Below, piece by piece: positions 1 through 8,624 of a DNA stretch of 49,987 nt. Each line of letters opens with the position of its first letter. Positions within the stretch are counted from its first letter, which is position 1. This stretch comes from a virus: IMG/VR virus record IMGVR_UViG_3300032294_000420, positions 1-49,987 of that record, one strand, 5' to 3'. The notes under the pieces were generated by a model that was not told the origin of the DNA, made no database searches, and saw only the letters and a program-made list of their open reading frames with translations. Made by a program: the position numbers and the translations under genes.

Positions 1-466
1 TGCCGGAGCAACGGGTCCTACAGGTCCAGCAGGTGCTGCTGGAACTAATGGTGCTAATGGCGCCACCGGTCCTACAGGTGCTGCTGGTGTTGCAGGAACT
101 CGTGGCAGCAAAATTTTTACAGGAAATCCAACCCCAGAGGCTGCTGGACTCACAAACGTCCTTGAAGGAGATAACTACTTCAGAGTCTCAAATGGAGATT
201 ATTTTGCTTACAGTGTTTCTTCTGGATGGGTTATTCAGGGAAACATTAAAGGAGCAAATGGTGCTACAGGACCAACAGGTTCTGCTGGCCCAGTAGGACC
301 AACAGGCCCTGCGGGAACAACTGGCGACACAAACCGTATCAATATCATTGAAATGAATCAATTGTTGAATCTCGGCCTGTTTGGTGCCACAACTTCAAGC
401 ACAACCACTAATATTACCAACGTAGGTCTAACGACGAGCGGCGTTCTTGCGCTGGCTCTTCTATAA
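1..466 (+). CDS. Collagen-like tail fibre protein, 3' part only
   Basis: The reading frame is open from base 2 to a TAA at 464-466 and gives about 154 C-terminal residues; the start lies outside the window. Two blocks of Gly-X-Y triplets (GATGPTG, GPAGAAG, GPVGPTGPAG types) flank a non-repetitive stretch of about 50 residues containing NYFRVSNGDYFAYSVSSGWV, which looks like a small beta domain. Collagen-like triplets in phages form trimeric stalks of tail fibres, so a fibre or adhesin role is likely. The C terminus ends in a Thr/Ser-rich then hydrophobic tail. The next gene follows after 17 bases with a GAGG-type ribosome site, so it is the upstream member of the plus-strand fibre operon. The function is inferred from composition and context only. 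Confidence 0.8.
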   Translation, partial: AGATGPTGPAGAAGTNGANGATGPTGAAGVAGTRGSKIFTGNPTPEAAGLTNVLEGDNYFRVSNGDYFAYSVSSGWVIQGNIKGANGATGPTGSAGPVGPTGPAGTTGDTNRINIIEMNQLLNLGLFGATTSSTTTNITNVGLTTSGVLALALL

Positions 467-483
467 CGAGGCGAGGAAAACTA

Positions 484-3400
484 ATGGCTAGACGAGTAAT
501 TAGAGGTACGGACTACACATTTAGTCCATCAACAAGAACAGTAGTTCTTCCTGCCTTTATTCTTGAAGAGCGTTTGCTGCTTATTACAAACGTGACAACT
601 GGAACAGTAATTTATAACTTTGCTGACCCTAATCTTGGATTTACTGGTTGGTCATATATTGGAGACCCTACTAATCCTAGAACACAAATTGTTCTTGAAT
701 ACAACACTGCATCAATGAACTCAACTGACCTTTTACAGGTTTTTGTTGATGATTTTAACGAGCAAATTACTTATTCTGATACTTTGCTTGATGCTGTAGA
801 AAAAGTCCGTACCGCATCTCCTCAGTCATTGATGGATACAGACTTTGAATATTCTGTTCAGCCAGCAAAATGGGAAGCACTTTTCCTTGCGTGTAACTAC
901 CCAACATTTTTTGCTAAAACATCTGGAGGTAACTCTTTCGATGTTGCATTAGTTCAAGGAAACGGTGCTGGTCCTCGTTCTTTAGTTACAGTTACAACAA
1001 ATACTCTTCATAATTTACAGGCTGGAAATATCATCAGCGTTCAAGATACTTTGAATTTCCGTGCTGAAGGAACGTTTACTGTTACCTCTGTTACTCCATT
1101 TACATTTACATATTTTGCTCGTGGATTAGTTGATGGAGTTGTGAACATTGCGAACAACACCGTTATTTATGGTGGAGACGTATTTGATAATGCTCACATT
1201 CCTGGTGGAAACCCAACAACTGGAACTTTGGTTGGTTTCTCTGCTGCTAGTGATGGTGCAAATCCAACAACTATTACTATTACTACTCCAACTCCTCATG
1301 GACTTTATCCTGGTATTCCAATTATGATTAACAATACTGGAGGAATCAACGGAAACTGGATTATTAAGGACGTTCTAACTCCTTTATCATTTACATTCCA
1401 AATTTTAGATACAGTAGTTACATCGCCATCTGTATCAAACAACTCTGTTCTTTATACAAAACCAGAAGGATATATCCAGCATCGTCCATTAGACGGTGGA
1501 GTATCTCTCACTACTCTTGGAAATGCGATTGGTCTTCAGACAATTCGTCAGACTCGTCGTTACTTCCGCTATCAATCAGGTAAAGCAATTCAATTCTCTA
1601 CTGGTGCAAAATTTACTCCAACATATGACCTTGTGAGCATTAGTTCTTCAAATGTAACAACAACTGGAACAAAAGTTGTCACAGTAAGAACTTTACAAGA
1701 CCACGGTATTCAACCAGGAGCAACAGTTTTAATTGAAGGAACTACTCTTTCAACAGGAGCAGTCAGTCCATACAATGGAACTTTTACAGTCGCAACAGTT
1801 AGCGACTCTAACATCTTTACATACAACATAACTCTAAATACTCCTTTGGCGGCTCAGGATGCTACTCCTGGTGGAGTAAACCTTTTTGCTACAGTAACTA
1901 AGTGGAAAGGCGCTGCTACTCGTACAGGAATGTATGACGAGCAGAATGGTTTCTACTTTGAATATGACGGAGAGTGGATGTATGCCGTTCGTCGCTTCTC
2001 AAATAAAGAAATTTCTGGAACTATCAACGTAACAGCAAACAGCGGCCTTATTACTGGAAATAACACTCAGTTTAGACGTCAACTTCTTATTGGAGACAAG
2101 ATTGTAGTTCGTGGACAGTCTTATCAAATTGCTGCTATTGATAGCGATACAGTTATGTATGTATCACCTTCATATCGTGGAGCCACTGCTTCATTTGTTA
2201 GATGCTGTAAGACTCAGGAAATTCGTATTCGCCAAGATGACTGGAACCAAGACAAGATGGATGGTCGCGGTCCTGGAGGCTACCTTCTAGATACAAACAA
2301 GATGCAGATGGTCTACATTGACTACACTTGGTATGGAGCAGGTTATATCCGTTGGGGATTCCGTGCTATCAAGGGTGACATTGTCTACGTTCACCGTATG
2401 GCAAATAACAACATCAACACATCTGCCTATCAGCGTTCAGGAAACCTTCCTGCCCGTTATGAAGTAATTAATGAGCCAAAGCGTGCTCGTCTTGTCGGTG
2501 GAGCATCTGTAGTCTACGGTTCAACACTTCAACCAAACGACACAACTCTATACGTTGATGATGCTAGAGAGTGGCCAACAAGTGGTTATTTGTTGATTCG
2601 CAATAGTACTTCAAATGAAGTTGCTCAATACACTGCTATTGGTGCCTATAACTCAACTATGAAAGGCTTCCCAATAACAATTGTTCGTCGTCAAAACTAT
2701 CCAATCTTTTTCCCAGGACAAGTAGTTGTTCTTGGTGGAGGAAACACTGGAACAACAGCATTTAGCCCAGATGTGACCTTGGGTGGCTCTGGAGTTTCAC
2801 AAACTGCCATCATTGCGATTACTCAGACTTGTGCTCCACAAATTAGCCACTGGGGTTCATCTGTAATTATGGATGGTCGTTTTGATTCAGATGCTGAAAA
2901 TATCTTTACCGCTGGTATGACTAAGCGTCTATCAATTCCTCAGGGTGTTACTAGACCTTTGATGGCAGTTCGTCTTGCTCCTTCAGTAGATAACGCTGTA
3001 GCAAGAAACTTTGGTATTCGTGAACTTATCAACCGTATGCAGATGCGTCTTGTGTCTGTTGGTGTAACTACTAACGGTCAGTTCTTGGTTTCTGGATTCT
3101 TGAATCCAAATACAATTACTTACACAAACCACGGAACTACAACAATGAACGTAACTAGAAATGCCAGCATGGGTGCTGGTTCTTCTACTTTGACTCTTCA
3201 GAACGCTGGAGATGTTCAGAACCTTGCAGTTGGTATGAGTATTGCTGCTGGCTCCGCTAACGGACCAGTTGGAGCAATTATTTTGAACATTTCTGGCAGC
3301 ACACTTACCCTTTCTGGTGCAGCGGGTGGAGCCTTTACCAACGCAGCAGTTACCTTTGGTGGAGTCCGTGCTTATGCTGGAATTCCAACAGACTGGGACC

Positions 3401-3747
3401 GTGAGCGTGTTGGTGCTGGTTCTCTATCTCAGGTGCTTTATTTTGACAATACTGGACCTATTGGAGGAGTCGTTCCTTCTGGTAGTCCAACAGGTAACTT
3501 CACTGGTGGAGATAGCGTGTTCTCGTTCTACTCTGAAAACGGTGGTGGTGGTAACAACTTCAACGTTACCTCTTTCGACTTGAAGGCAGTTCGTGAACTT
3601 GGAAACTCAATCCTCAGTGGTAACGGAAATACTTCAAGCCCGTCATATCCAAACGGTCCAGATATTCTTGTTATCACAGCAACAAATATCGGAACCGCAT
3701 CATCAGACATTGCTGCTCGTATCTCGTGGACCGAGGCACAGGCGTAA
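484..3747 (+). CDS. Large virion structural/tail fibre protein, cyanophage-like
   Basis: 1087 residues with no transmembrane or signal segment. The middle contains RYFRYQSGK, GMYDEQNGFYFEYDG and DDWNQDKMDGRGPGGYLLD followed by MQMVYIDYTWYGAGYIRWGF. I recognise this signature from virion structural proteins of T4-like cyanophages and relatives (from memory, not a search). The N-terminal half carries three repeats of a beta module whose core is H-N/G-L/I-x-x-G near bases 1009, 1291 and 1699; near the C terminus there is a second module type ending in SGSTLTLSG. Both module types recur in other virion proteins here. It is probably a fibre or baseplate-periphery protein of the plus-strand fibre operon. 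Finding it in an actinophage with a siphovirus tail module suggests exchange between aquatic phages. Confidence 0.8.
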   Translation: MARRVIRGTDYTFSPSTRTVVLPAFILEERLLLITNVTTGTVIYNFADPNLGFTGWSYIGDPTNPRTQIVLEYNTASMNSTDLLQVFVDDFNEQITYSDTLLDAVEKVRTASPQSLMDTDFEYSVQPAKWEALFLACNYPTFFAKTSGGNSFDVALVQGNGAGPRSLVTVTTNTLHNLQAGNIISVQDTLNFRAEGTFTVTSVTPFTFTYFARGLVDGVVNIANNTVIYGGDVFDNAHIPGGNPTTGTLVGFSAASDGANPTTITITTPTPHGLYPGIPIMINNTGGINGNWIIKDVLTPLSFTFQILDTVVTSPSVSNNSVLYTKPEGYIQHRPLDGGVSLTTLGNAIGLQTIRQTRRYFRYQSGKAIQFSTGAKFTPTYDLVSISSSNVTTTGTKVVTVRTLQDHGIQPGATVLIEGTTLSTGAVSPYNGTFTVATVSDSNIFTYNITLNTPLAAQDATPGGVNLFATVTKWKGAATRTGMYDEQNGFYFEYDGEWMYAVRRFSNKEISGTINVTANSGLITGNNTQFRRQLLIGDKIVVRGQSYQIAAIDSDTVMYVSPSYRGATASFVRCCKTQEIRIRQDDWNQDKMDGRGPGGYLLDTNKMQMVYIDYTWYGAGYIRWGFRAIKGDIVYVHRMANNNINTSAYQRSGNLPARYEVINEPKRARLVGGASVVYGSTLQPNDTTLYVDDAREWPTSGYLLIRNSTSNEVAQYTAIGAYNSTMKGFPITIVRRQNYPIFFPGQVVVLGGGNTGTTAFSPDVTLGGSGVSQTAIIAITQTCAPQISHWGSSVIMDGRFDSDAENIFTAGMTKRLSIPQGVTRPLMAVRLAPSVDNAVARNFGIRELINRMQMRLVSVGVTTNGQFLVSGFLNPNTITYTNHGTTTMNVTRNASMGAGSSTLTLQNAGDVQNLAVGMSIAAGSANGPVGAIILNISGSTLTLSGAAGGAFTNAAVTFGGVRAYAGIPTDWDRERVGAGSLSQVLYFDNTGPIGGVVPSGSPTGNFTGGDSVFSFYSENGGGGNNFNVTSFDLKAVRELGNSILSGNGNTSSPSYPNGPDILVITATNIGTASSDIAARISWTEAQA

Positions 3748-3815
3748 TGCGTAGTATGGAAGAAATCCTCTTTACAAAAAATGATAGAATTTACACTCAA
3801 GGAACGGAGCAATAA
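3747..3815 (+). CDS. Putative 22-residue micro-ORF bridging two fibre genes
   Basis: An ATG overlaps the previous stop codon by one base (TAATG), and this frame ends in a TAA whose last base is the A of the next gene's ATG (again TAATG). The peptide begins MRSMEEILFTKNDR and is hydrophilic. It fills the whole gap between two structural genes with one-base overlaps at both ends, the arrangement this phage also uses at 4153, 30201 and 35025. It could be a real tiny protein, or a translational relay that carries ribosomes to the next gene. No family is recognised, and a 22-codon open frame can arise by chance. Confidence 0.4.
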   Translation: MRSMEEILFTKNDRIYTQGTEQ

Positions 3816-4153
3816 TGCCTAGTTATGATAGCCTAAATACGCAAATTGATGCGGTAAAGGCAGAAATTACCGCTAGCCTCAACGCTAGCACCTATACTGC
3901 CCAAGACTTGGTTTTCGTTTCTAAGGCATTAGAAACTCTAGGAAGCCTTCTCGGGGTAAATGACATTGTGGCAGCAACTGCTGCTCAGGTGTCTTCAATA
4001 ACTTCTGCTGGAACCACTCAGGTATCGGCAGTAAACAGCGCTGGGGCTACACAGGTTGCGGCAGTAACCTCGGCTGGTAATACAAGAATCGCAACAATCA
4101 GCGCACTCGCGACTGATTTAGAAATCAACTCATACATGGGAGTGTTAGCATAA
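3815..4153 (+). CDS. Small repetitive fibre-associated protein
   Basis: 112 residues. The N-terminal half (LNTQIDAVKAEITASLNAST) is predicted helical. The second half has about three imperfect repeats of the form SAGxTQVxAV, with a period of about 11 residues. Such short Ala/Ser/Thr repeats are typical of trimeric fibre stalks or coiled coils. It is preceded by a GGAG ribosome site and overlaps the next gene by one base, so translational coupling within the fibre operon is likely. No specific family is recognised. Confidence 0.65.
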   Translation: MPSYDSLNTQIDAVKAEITASLNASTYTAQDLVFVSKALETLGSLLGVNDIVAATAAQVSSITSAGTTQVSAVNSAGATQVAAVTSAGNTRIATISALATDLEINSYMGVLA

Positions 4154-4488
4154 TGCCAACAACAGCAGCAAGGCTCTTCAGAGGTGCGGCGACCACAGCA
4201 GGAGTAACTGCTTACAACTCCGTACCAGCCGGTGGACAGACAATTGTTACTAACATTGTCGCAGCAAACAAAACCGCAAACGTGGTTACATTAACTATTC
4301 AGTTTGGAACAGGCGGATTCAACTCTGGAACCGCTTTCAATTTCTGTAATGGTCTACAAATTCCAGCAAATGGAACAGTTAACTTTGACATTCGTCAGGT
4401 TATGACAGGTTCAGATGCACTTTACGTTGGAGCATCATCAAACAGTGCTATTGACGTAATGGTTTCTGGCGTAGAAGTTACAGCGTAG
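4153..4488 (+). CDS. Small beta-rich virion protein
   Basis: 111 residues, beginning MPTTAARLFRG and rich in Val, Thr, Asn and Gly with alternating hydrophobic residues (TIVTNIVAANKTANVVTLTI), as expected of an all-beta sandwich. The conserved-looking core NGLQIPANGTVNFDIRQVM resembles small decoration or fibre-cap proteins of marine and freshwater phages. Its start codon overlaps the upstream stop by one base. It sits between a repetitive stalk-like protein and the glycine-rich adhesin, so a structural role at the fibre is inferred. No catalytic motif is seen. Confidence 0.65.
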   Translation: MPTTAARLFRGAATTAGVTAYNSVPAGGQTIVTNIVAANKTANVVTLTIQFGTGGFNSGTAFNFCNGLQIPANGTVNFDIRQVMTGSDALYVGASSNSAIDVMVSGVEVTA

Positions 4489-4518
4489 TAGGACAAGAGA
4501 GCGAGAGGCTAAAGAACA

Positions 4519-7500
4519 ATGGCTATTTCAGGTAGCAAAGACTTAATTGTATTTCCTAACGACAACTCTGGACGCTTCTCAATCAAAGAAGTCCAGTACA
4601 CAGCGAATGGAACTTTCACTGTGCCAACTGGCGTCACTGCTGTAGAAGTAGTTGCAGTAGGTGGCGGCGGAGGCGGTGGCGGTGGAAACCGTACTGCTGC
4701 TGGTGGCGGTGGAGGTGGCGGACAAGTAGTTCGTCGTAACGTAAACGTAACTCCAGGGCTCTCATATAGCGTTCAAATCGGTGCAGGTGGTCATGGTGGA
4801 CAAGGTTCCATTATTTCAGCCACTGACGATGTAAATACTCAGCCAGGTGGTGTTGGAGGAACTACTACATTTGGTGGTTCTGCTCCAGTAAACCTATTGA
4901 TGAATCCAAGTTACAACAAGGGCGTCACTCTCTGGGAAGCAAACAATATTCAGCAAGTCCAAAAGGGTGCTACTGGCACTGGAGGACAGACACAGATTAT
5001 TGTTACACCAGATAACACTGGTATTCAGCAAGGTATGGCAGTAACTGGAACTGGTATTGGAGCAAGCGCAGTTGTTGCTTCTATTTCAGGTACAACAATT
5101 ACCCTTACTGTTGCTAACTCAGCAACTGTATCTGGAACAATCACATTCCTTTTACAGTCAAGCCGTGTAACTACAACATCTATTATTTACAACGACAACA
5201 TTGCTCTCTCAGCGTCACTTGGAGCAACTCAGTCAAATAACGTTATTCAAAATCAGTATGCACAGATGGAAGACCTACAACTAAGCGGTGGTTCTTTCTT
5301 TGCTCTAGATAACCTAGGAAACATCTCAGCGGCGGTTCTTTCAAACCCATACGCTAAGTTACCTGAAATGGTTTCTCCTCTAGAAATTTCTGGAAGTACT
5401 GTTGGCGCTAACGCTCTACAGTGCGTAAACTCATCTGCTGGTGCTCGTCTAGTTGGTCTTACAACCTCTGGTGCTGGTGCTCTTAGCGGTGGTTCTACAG
5501 GATTCCCATACGACCCTAACACTTCTTATACTGTTTCGGCATATGTCTACCATACCAACCCAACTCCTCAGAACCTTATTATGCAGTTGCGTATTGGTGA
5601 TGGTTCTAACTTCCCAACAAACAACCAGGGAACATCAAACGGAACTGGAACTCTTTACTCAGCAGTTACTCCATCTTCTGGTGGATATTTTGTTGCTCAG
5701 CAGACAGTTACTGTTCCACTTGCTGGTTACGGCGGGTCTGTAACTAAGACTATCTCTGGAACAAGCGGACAGACATTTATTACTGTTGATAACGCCGATG
5801 GTCTCTTCTTTGGCCAAACAGTGTCTGGAACTGGTGTAGCAGTTGGTGCAACAATTACCAGCATCTCTGGAACTACAGTAAACCTAAGCCTCGCTAACAG
5901 CGGAGCAGTTTCAGGAACTGGAACATTTGTTCACTCTGGAATTTTCTCTGGAGCATGGCGCCGCGTTTCTGCAACATTTACAGGTCTACCAACATACGCT
6001 GTTGGTCTAACTGCTAAGTGGGCATACGTTGGATTCCTAATCCCAGCGAACACAACAATGCATATTGATAACGTTCAAGTTGAGGCAAACCCAACTGCCA
6101 CAGCATGGCGTCCACCAACATATGAAACTGGTATCGGTCTGCGCTTGATGTCAACTGATACAACTTCAGAAAATATGGAAGTTTCACATGACTTTGTTAA
6201 CGCAGTGCCTGGAACTCAATACACAGGCTCTGTCTATGCATGGTCATGGAAGGAATACCGCACATCTTCTGCTTACATTGAGTTCTATGATGCTGACTAC
6301 AATCTAATCGGCTCACGAACAAATGGAACAACAATTTTTGTTCCTGTAACAGCAAACAAGATGGCTGGTACAACAAACCTCAATGCTACTGCCGGAAAGC
6401 GTCTTAGCGCAACAGCAACTGCACCTGGAACTGCTCGTTTTATGCGTTTTGGAGTTCAATTCAATAACGCTGCTAACAACGCAACTGGTGGTCAGGAACC
6501 TGAGTTCTATCTTGCTTACGCACAGTTAGAAGTTGGCTCTGCTCCAACCTTCTACAAGGATGGAAACACAGCAGGATTTACATGGGCTGGTGAGTCACAC
6601 TACTCAGCAACCATTACCACTCCTCTACTTGCTGCTAAAGGCGGTGGAGGTGGAGGTGCTTTCAACTCTAACTTCACATTCTGGCGTTATGGTCTTCCTG
6701 GTGCAAACTATGGTGGACACGCTATCAATAACTCTGATACTGCTCCTACCTATGCAGGTGGCGGTGGTGGTGCAGGTTCTGTTGGTGGAAACGCTATTTC
6801 TTACTCAGCAGTTGAAGGTGCTTCAGGAACAACAACTGGATACAGTTCAACTGGTTCCGTACAACTTCAATACCATCCACAAAACGGAAATGCTGGTGGA
6901 TATGGAATTGCTACAAGCAACGTAAACATTCCTAACTACGGTGGAGACGGCGGCCTTGGCGTTGATGTCAATGGAGCAGGAACTCTTGAGCATCACTATA
7001 TTGGCGGTGGCGGTGGAGGTGGCGGATGGAATACATTCGCTCAGGCTGGTTTCAATAACCCAGGTCGTGGAAACGGCGGCGGTGGTAAGGGTGGTCATAC
7101 ATACCTTGCTTACCTATCTGGTATTGAATCTGGTTCTCTAATTACTGACCTTTATTGCCGTGGATTTGACGCAACTCCAAACACTGGAGGAGGCGGTGGT
7201 GGCGGTGGTTCCAACGGAAACAACGCTCCAACAGCACTTGCTACACACAGCGCGTCACAGTTCATTACCTTTGAAAACAACTCATTGTCTGAACTTAACC
7301 GCTGGAATCCAGAATACAACGCAACAATTTCAATTGGTTCAGCAAGCCCTGCGTTTGGTACTTTCTTCCTACGTTGCCGTGTTCAAGATGCAGGTAACGT
7401 AAGAGTTAAGACTGCATGGACCGACTTCCCTATCCTTCCAAGAACACAACTCTTCTTCTCAGGGTATGCGTTCCGAATGGATGCTGCTAACACCAACCCA

Positions 7501-7836
7501 GGGACTCCAAACATTGGAACCAAGGTTGCACGTCCAGTAGTCATCTGGTTGGACATCAACAAGCGCGTTATCCGCGAAGACCGTCCTTCAGTAAACAGCA
7601 CTTTACCAGTCGGCGGTGCTTGGACTAACGCAAGCGTTGCTCAGGTTTGGCAGCCACCATTGGCTCCAGCAAATGCTGCTTACTTCCAAGTAGCAGCAGA
7701 AGCGTTGTTTATGTCTGCTGGAGATACTCTTGATATTGACTTCGCAACACTTCAGTACTACCCACACGTCACTAACGGTGGAAATGGTGCTGATGGGGCT
7801 GTTATTATCCGTTATGCCGAGAAGTTCACAGCGTAA
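4519..7836 (+). CDS. Glycine-rich multi-domain tail adhesin
   Basis: 1105 residues. An N-terminal glycine-rich domain carries runs such as GGGGGGGGG and GGGGGGGQVV (about residues 50-75). The central region has carbohydrate-binding-like beta domains: segments of the type HIDNVQVEANPTATAWRPP and EFYLAYAQLEVGSAPTFY are the familiar ends of lectin or CBM-like jelly rolls. More poly-glycine segments occur at about 715, 745, 830 and 895. Two copies of a roughly 60-residue module (GTxIGAxxVVASISGTTITLTVANS type) lie near 165-215 and 425-475. Glycine-rich polyglycine-sandwich tips are known phage receptor-binding elements, as in T4-like gp38 adhesins. It is the largest product of the plus-strand operon and the best candidate for receptor binding from this locus. 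Confidence 0.75.
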   Translation: MAISGSKDLIVFPNDNSGRFSIKEVQYTANGTFTVPTGVTAVEVVAVGGGGGGGGGNRTAAGGGGGGGQVVRRNVNVTPGLSYSVQIGAGGHGGQGSIISATDDVNTQPGGVGGTTTFGGSAPVNLLMNPSYNKGVTLWEANNIQQVQKGATGTGGQTQIIVTPDNTGIQQGMAVTGTGIGASAVVASISGTTITLTVANSATVSGTITFLLQSSRVTTTSIIYNDNIALSASLGATQSNNVIQNQYAQMEDLQLSGGSFFALDNLGNISAAVLSNPYAKLPEMVSPLEISGSTVGANALQCVNSSAGARLVGLTTSGAGALSGGSTGFPYDPNTSYTVSAYVYHTNPTPQNLIMQLRIGDGSNFPTNNQGTSNGTGTLYSAVTPSSGGYFVAQQTVTVPLAGYGGSVTKTISGTSGQTFITVDNADGLFFGQTVSGTGVAVGATITSISGTTVNLSLANSGAVSGTGTFVHSGIFSGAWRRVSATFTGLPTYAVGLTAKWAYVGFLIPANTTMHIDNVQVEANPTATAWRPPTYETGIGLRLMSTDTTSENMEVSHDFVNAVPGTQYTGSVYAWSWKEYRTSSAYIEFYDADYNLIGSRTNGTTIFVPVTANKMAGTTNLNATAGKRLSATATAPGTARFMRFGVQFNNAANNATGGQEPEFYLAYAQLEVGSAPTFYKDGNTAGFTWAGESHYSATITTPLLAAKGGGGGGAFNSNFTFWRYGLPGANYGGHAINNSDTAPTYAGGGGGAGSVGGNAISYSAVEGASGTTTGYSSTGSVQLQYHPQNGNAGGYGIATSNVNIPNYGGDGGLGVDVNGAGTLEHHYIGGGGGGGGWNTFAQAGFNNPGRGNGGGGKGGHTYLAYLSGIESGSLITDLYCRGFDATPNTGGGGGGGGSNGNNAPTALATHSASQFITFENNSLSELNRWNPEYNATISIGSASPAFGTFFLRCRVQDAGNVRVKTAWTDFPILPRTQLFFSGYAFRMDAANTNPGTPNIGTKVARPVVIWLDINKRVIREDRPSVNSTLPVGGAWTNASVAQVWQPPLAPANAAYFQVAAEALFMSAGDTLDIDFATLQYYPHVTNGGNGADGAVIIRYAEKFTA

Positions 7837-7860
7837 TAGAGAATAGGAGAACATAACACT

Positions 7861-8166
7861 ATGAAAAAGTTTGCTCTTGTAGGTGGAGGAAAGGTTGTCA
7901 ATGTTGTTGTCGCTGAAGACGCTTCACAAATTGGTCCAGCCGCACTTGCTCTAACCGCTATTGACATCACTGATATGGTTTCTGCTCCTTCTGTAGGTTC
8001 GTCTTATGACCGACTTACTAAGAAGTTCTCAGTTGCTGTTTCAGATAGTCTAAAAGGTTTACTAACTGGTGATGAGTTGGTCTTTACACCAGAGACACCA
8101 GCAGCACCAGCAAAGTCTTCTTCTAAGAAGAAATCTTCTACAGAAGAAACATCAGAAGAGGAGTAA
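7861..8166 (+). CDS. Small protein with charged Ser/Lys/Glu tail, fibre operon
   Basis: 101 residues. The first 75 form a compact alpha/beta-looking domain (KKFALVGGGKVVNVVVAED). The last 25 are low complexity: a Pro/Ala hinge, then SSSKKKSS, then an acidic end (TEETSEEE). Size and position directly after a large adhesin resemble fibre-assembly or fibre-cap proteins of other phages, but no family is recognised. It has a clear AGGAGA ribosome site and is followed after two bases by the next gene. Confidence 0.6.
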   Translation: MKKFALVGGGKVVNVVVAEDASQIGPAALALTAIDITDMVSAPSVGSSYDRLTKKFSVAVSDSLKGLLTGDELVFTPETPAAPAKSSSKKKSSTEETSEEE

Positions 8167-8168
8167 TA

Positions 8169-8558
8169 ATGCCAATCACAATGTCGCCTCAGGTGCTTAC
8201 AGCATCTCAGGACGCTTACATCACTCAGGGAGTGACTGCTAGAGTAAGAACTCTATCTGGAGCAAATGCCAGTGGTGCTCTTACTATCAGCATTATTGAC
8301 TTCCCAGTAACAGTGTTATCTGGTCAAACTGGCAGTTCAACAATCACATTCTCAAATGTTCCAGACAACTCTGCGAATACTTGGTGGGTAGAGATTGCTG
8401 GACGTGGCTCAAACACTGTAACATTTACTGGTGTCACATGGGATGGCGGTTCTGCCCCATCTTTTGCATCAGGAACAGCAAAAAGCGTAGTAGAGTTTTA
8501 CAGCCGTGATGGTGGAGCAACCATCTATGGAGCACTTCGTTTTGCTAACGTTGCCTAG
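8169..8558 (+). CDS. Small beta-sandwich virion protein, last gene of fibre operon
   Basis: 129 residues. Alternating Thr/Val/Ser beta strands (STITFSNVPDNSANTWWVEI, TVTFTGVTWDGG) and a C terminus (TIYGALRFANVA) resemble C-terminal domains of phage fibre or lectin-like proteins that close with a YGALRF-type strand. It starts two bases after the preceding stop codon and is followed by the intrinsic terminator. A decoration or fibre-tip role is inferred from fold-like composition and context. Confidence 0.6.
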   Translation: MPITMSPQVLTASQDAYITQGVTARVRTLSGANASGALTISIIDFPVTVLSGQTGSSTITFSNVPDNSANTWWVEIAGRGSNTVTFTGVTWDGGSAPSFASGTAKSVVEFYSRDGGATIYGALRFANVA

Positions 8559-8569
8559 TTAGTTCTAGT

Positions 8570-8601
8570 AAAAAGCCCCCGTGTCAAAGCGGGGGTTTTT
8601 T
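8570..8601 (+). terminator. Strong intrinsic terminator of the fibre operon
   Basis: A perfect six-base stem CCCCCG/CGGGGG (8576-8581 with 8590-8595) has an eight-base loop and is followed by six T residues. It is preceded by five A residues that extend the pairing and could let it act in both directions. It lies 12 bases after the last fibre gene's stop codon. Confidence 0.9.
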
Positions 8602-8624
8602 ATTTATTAGGGTAGGATGGCAAC

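Noticed and set aside
1-8558. Diversity-generating retroelement acting on the fibre genes
   Set aside because: No reverse transcriptase and no template/variable repeat pair could be seen in the window.
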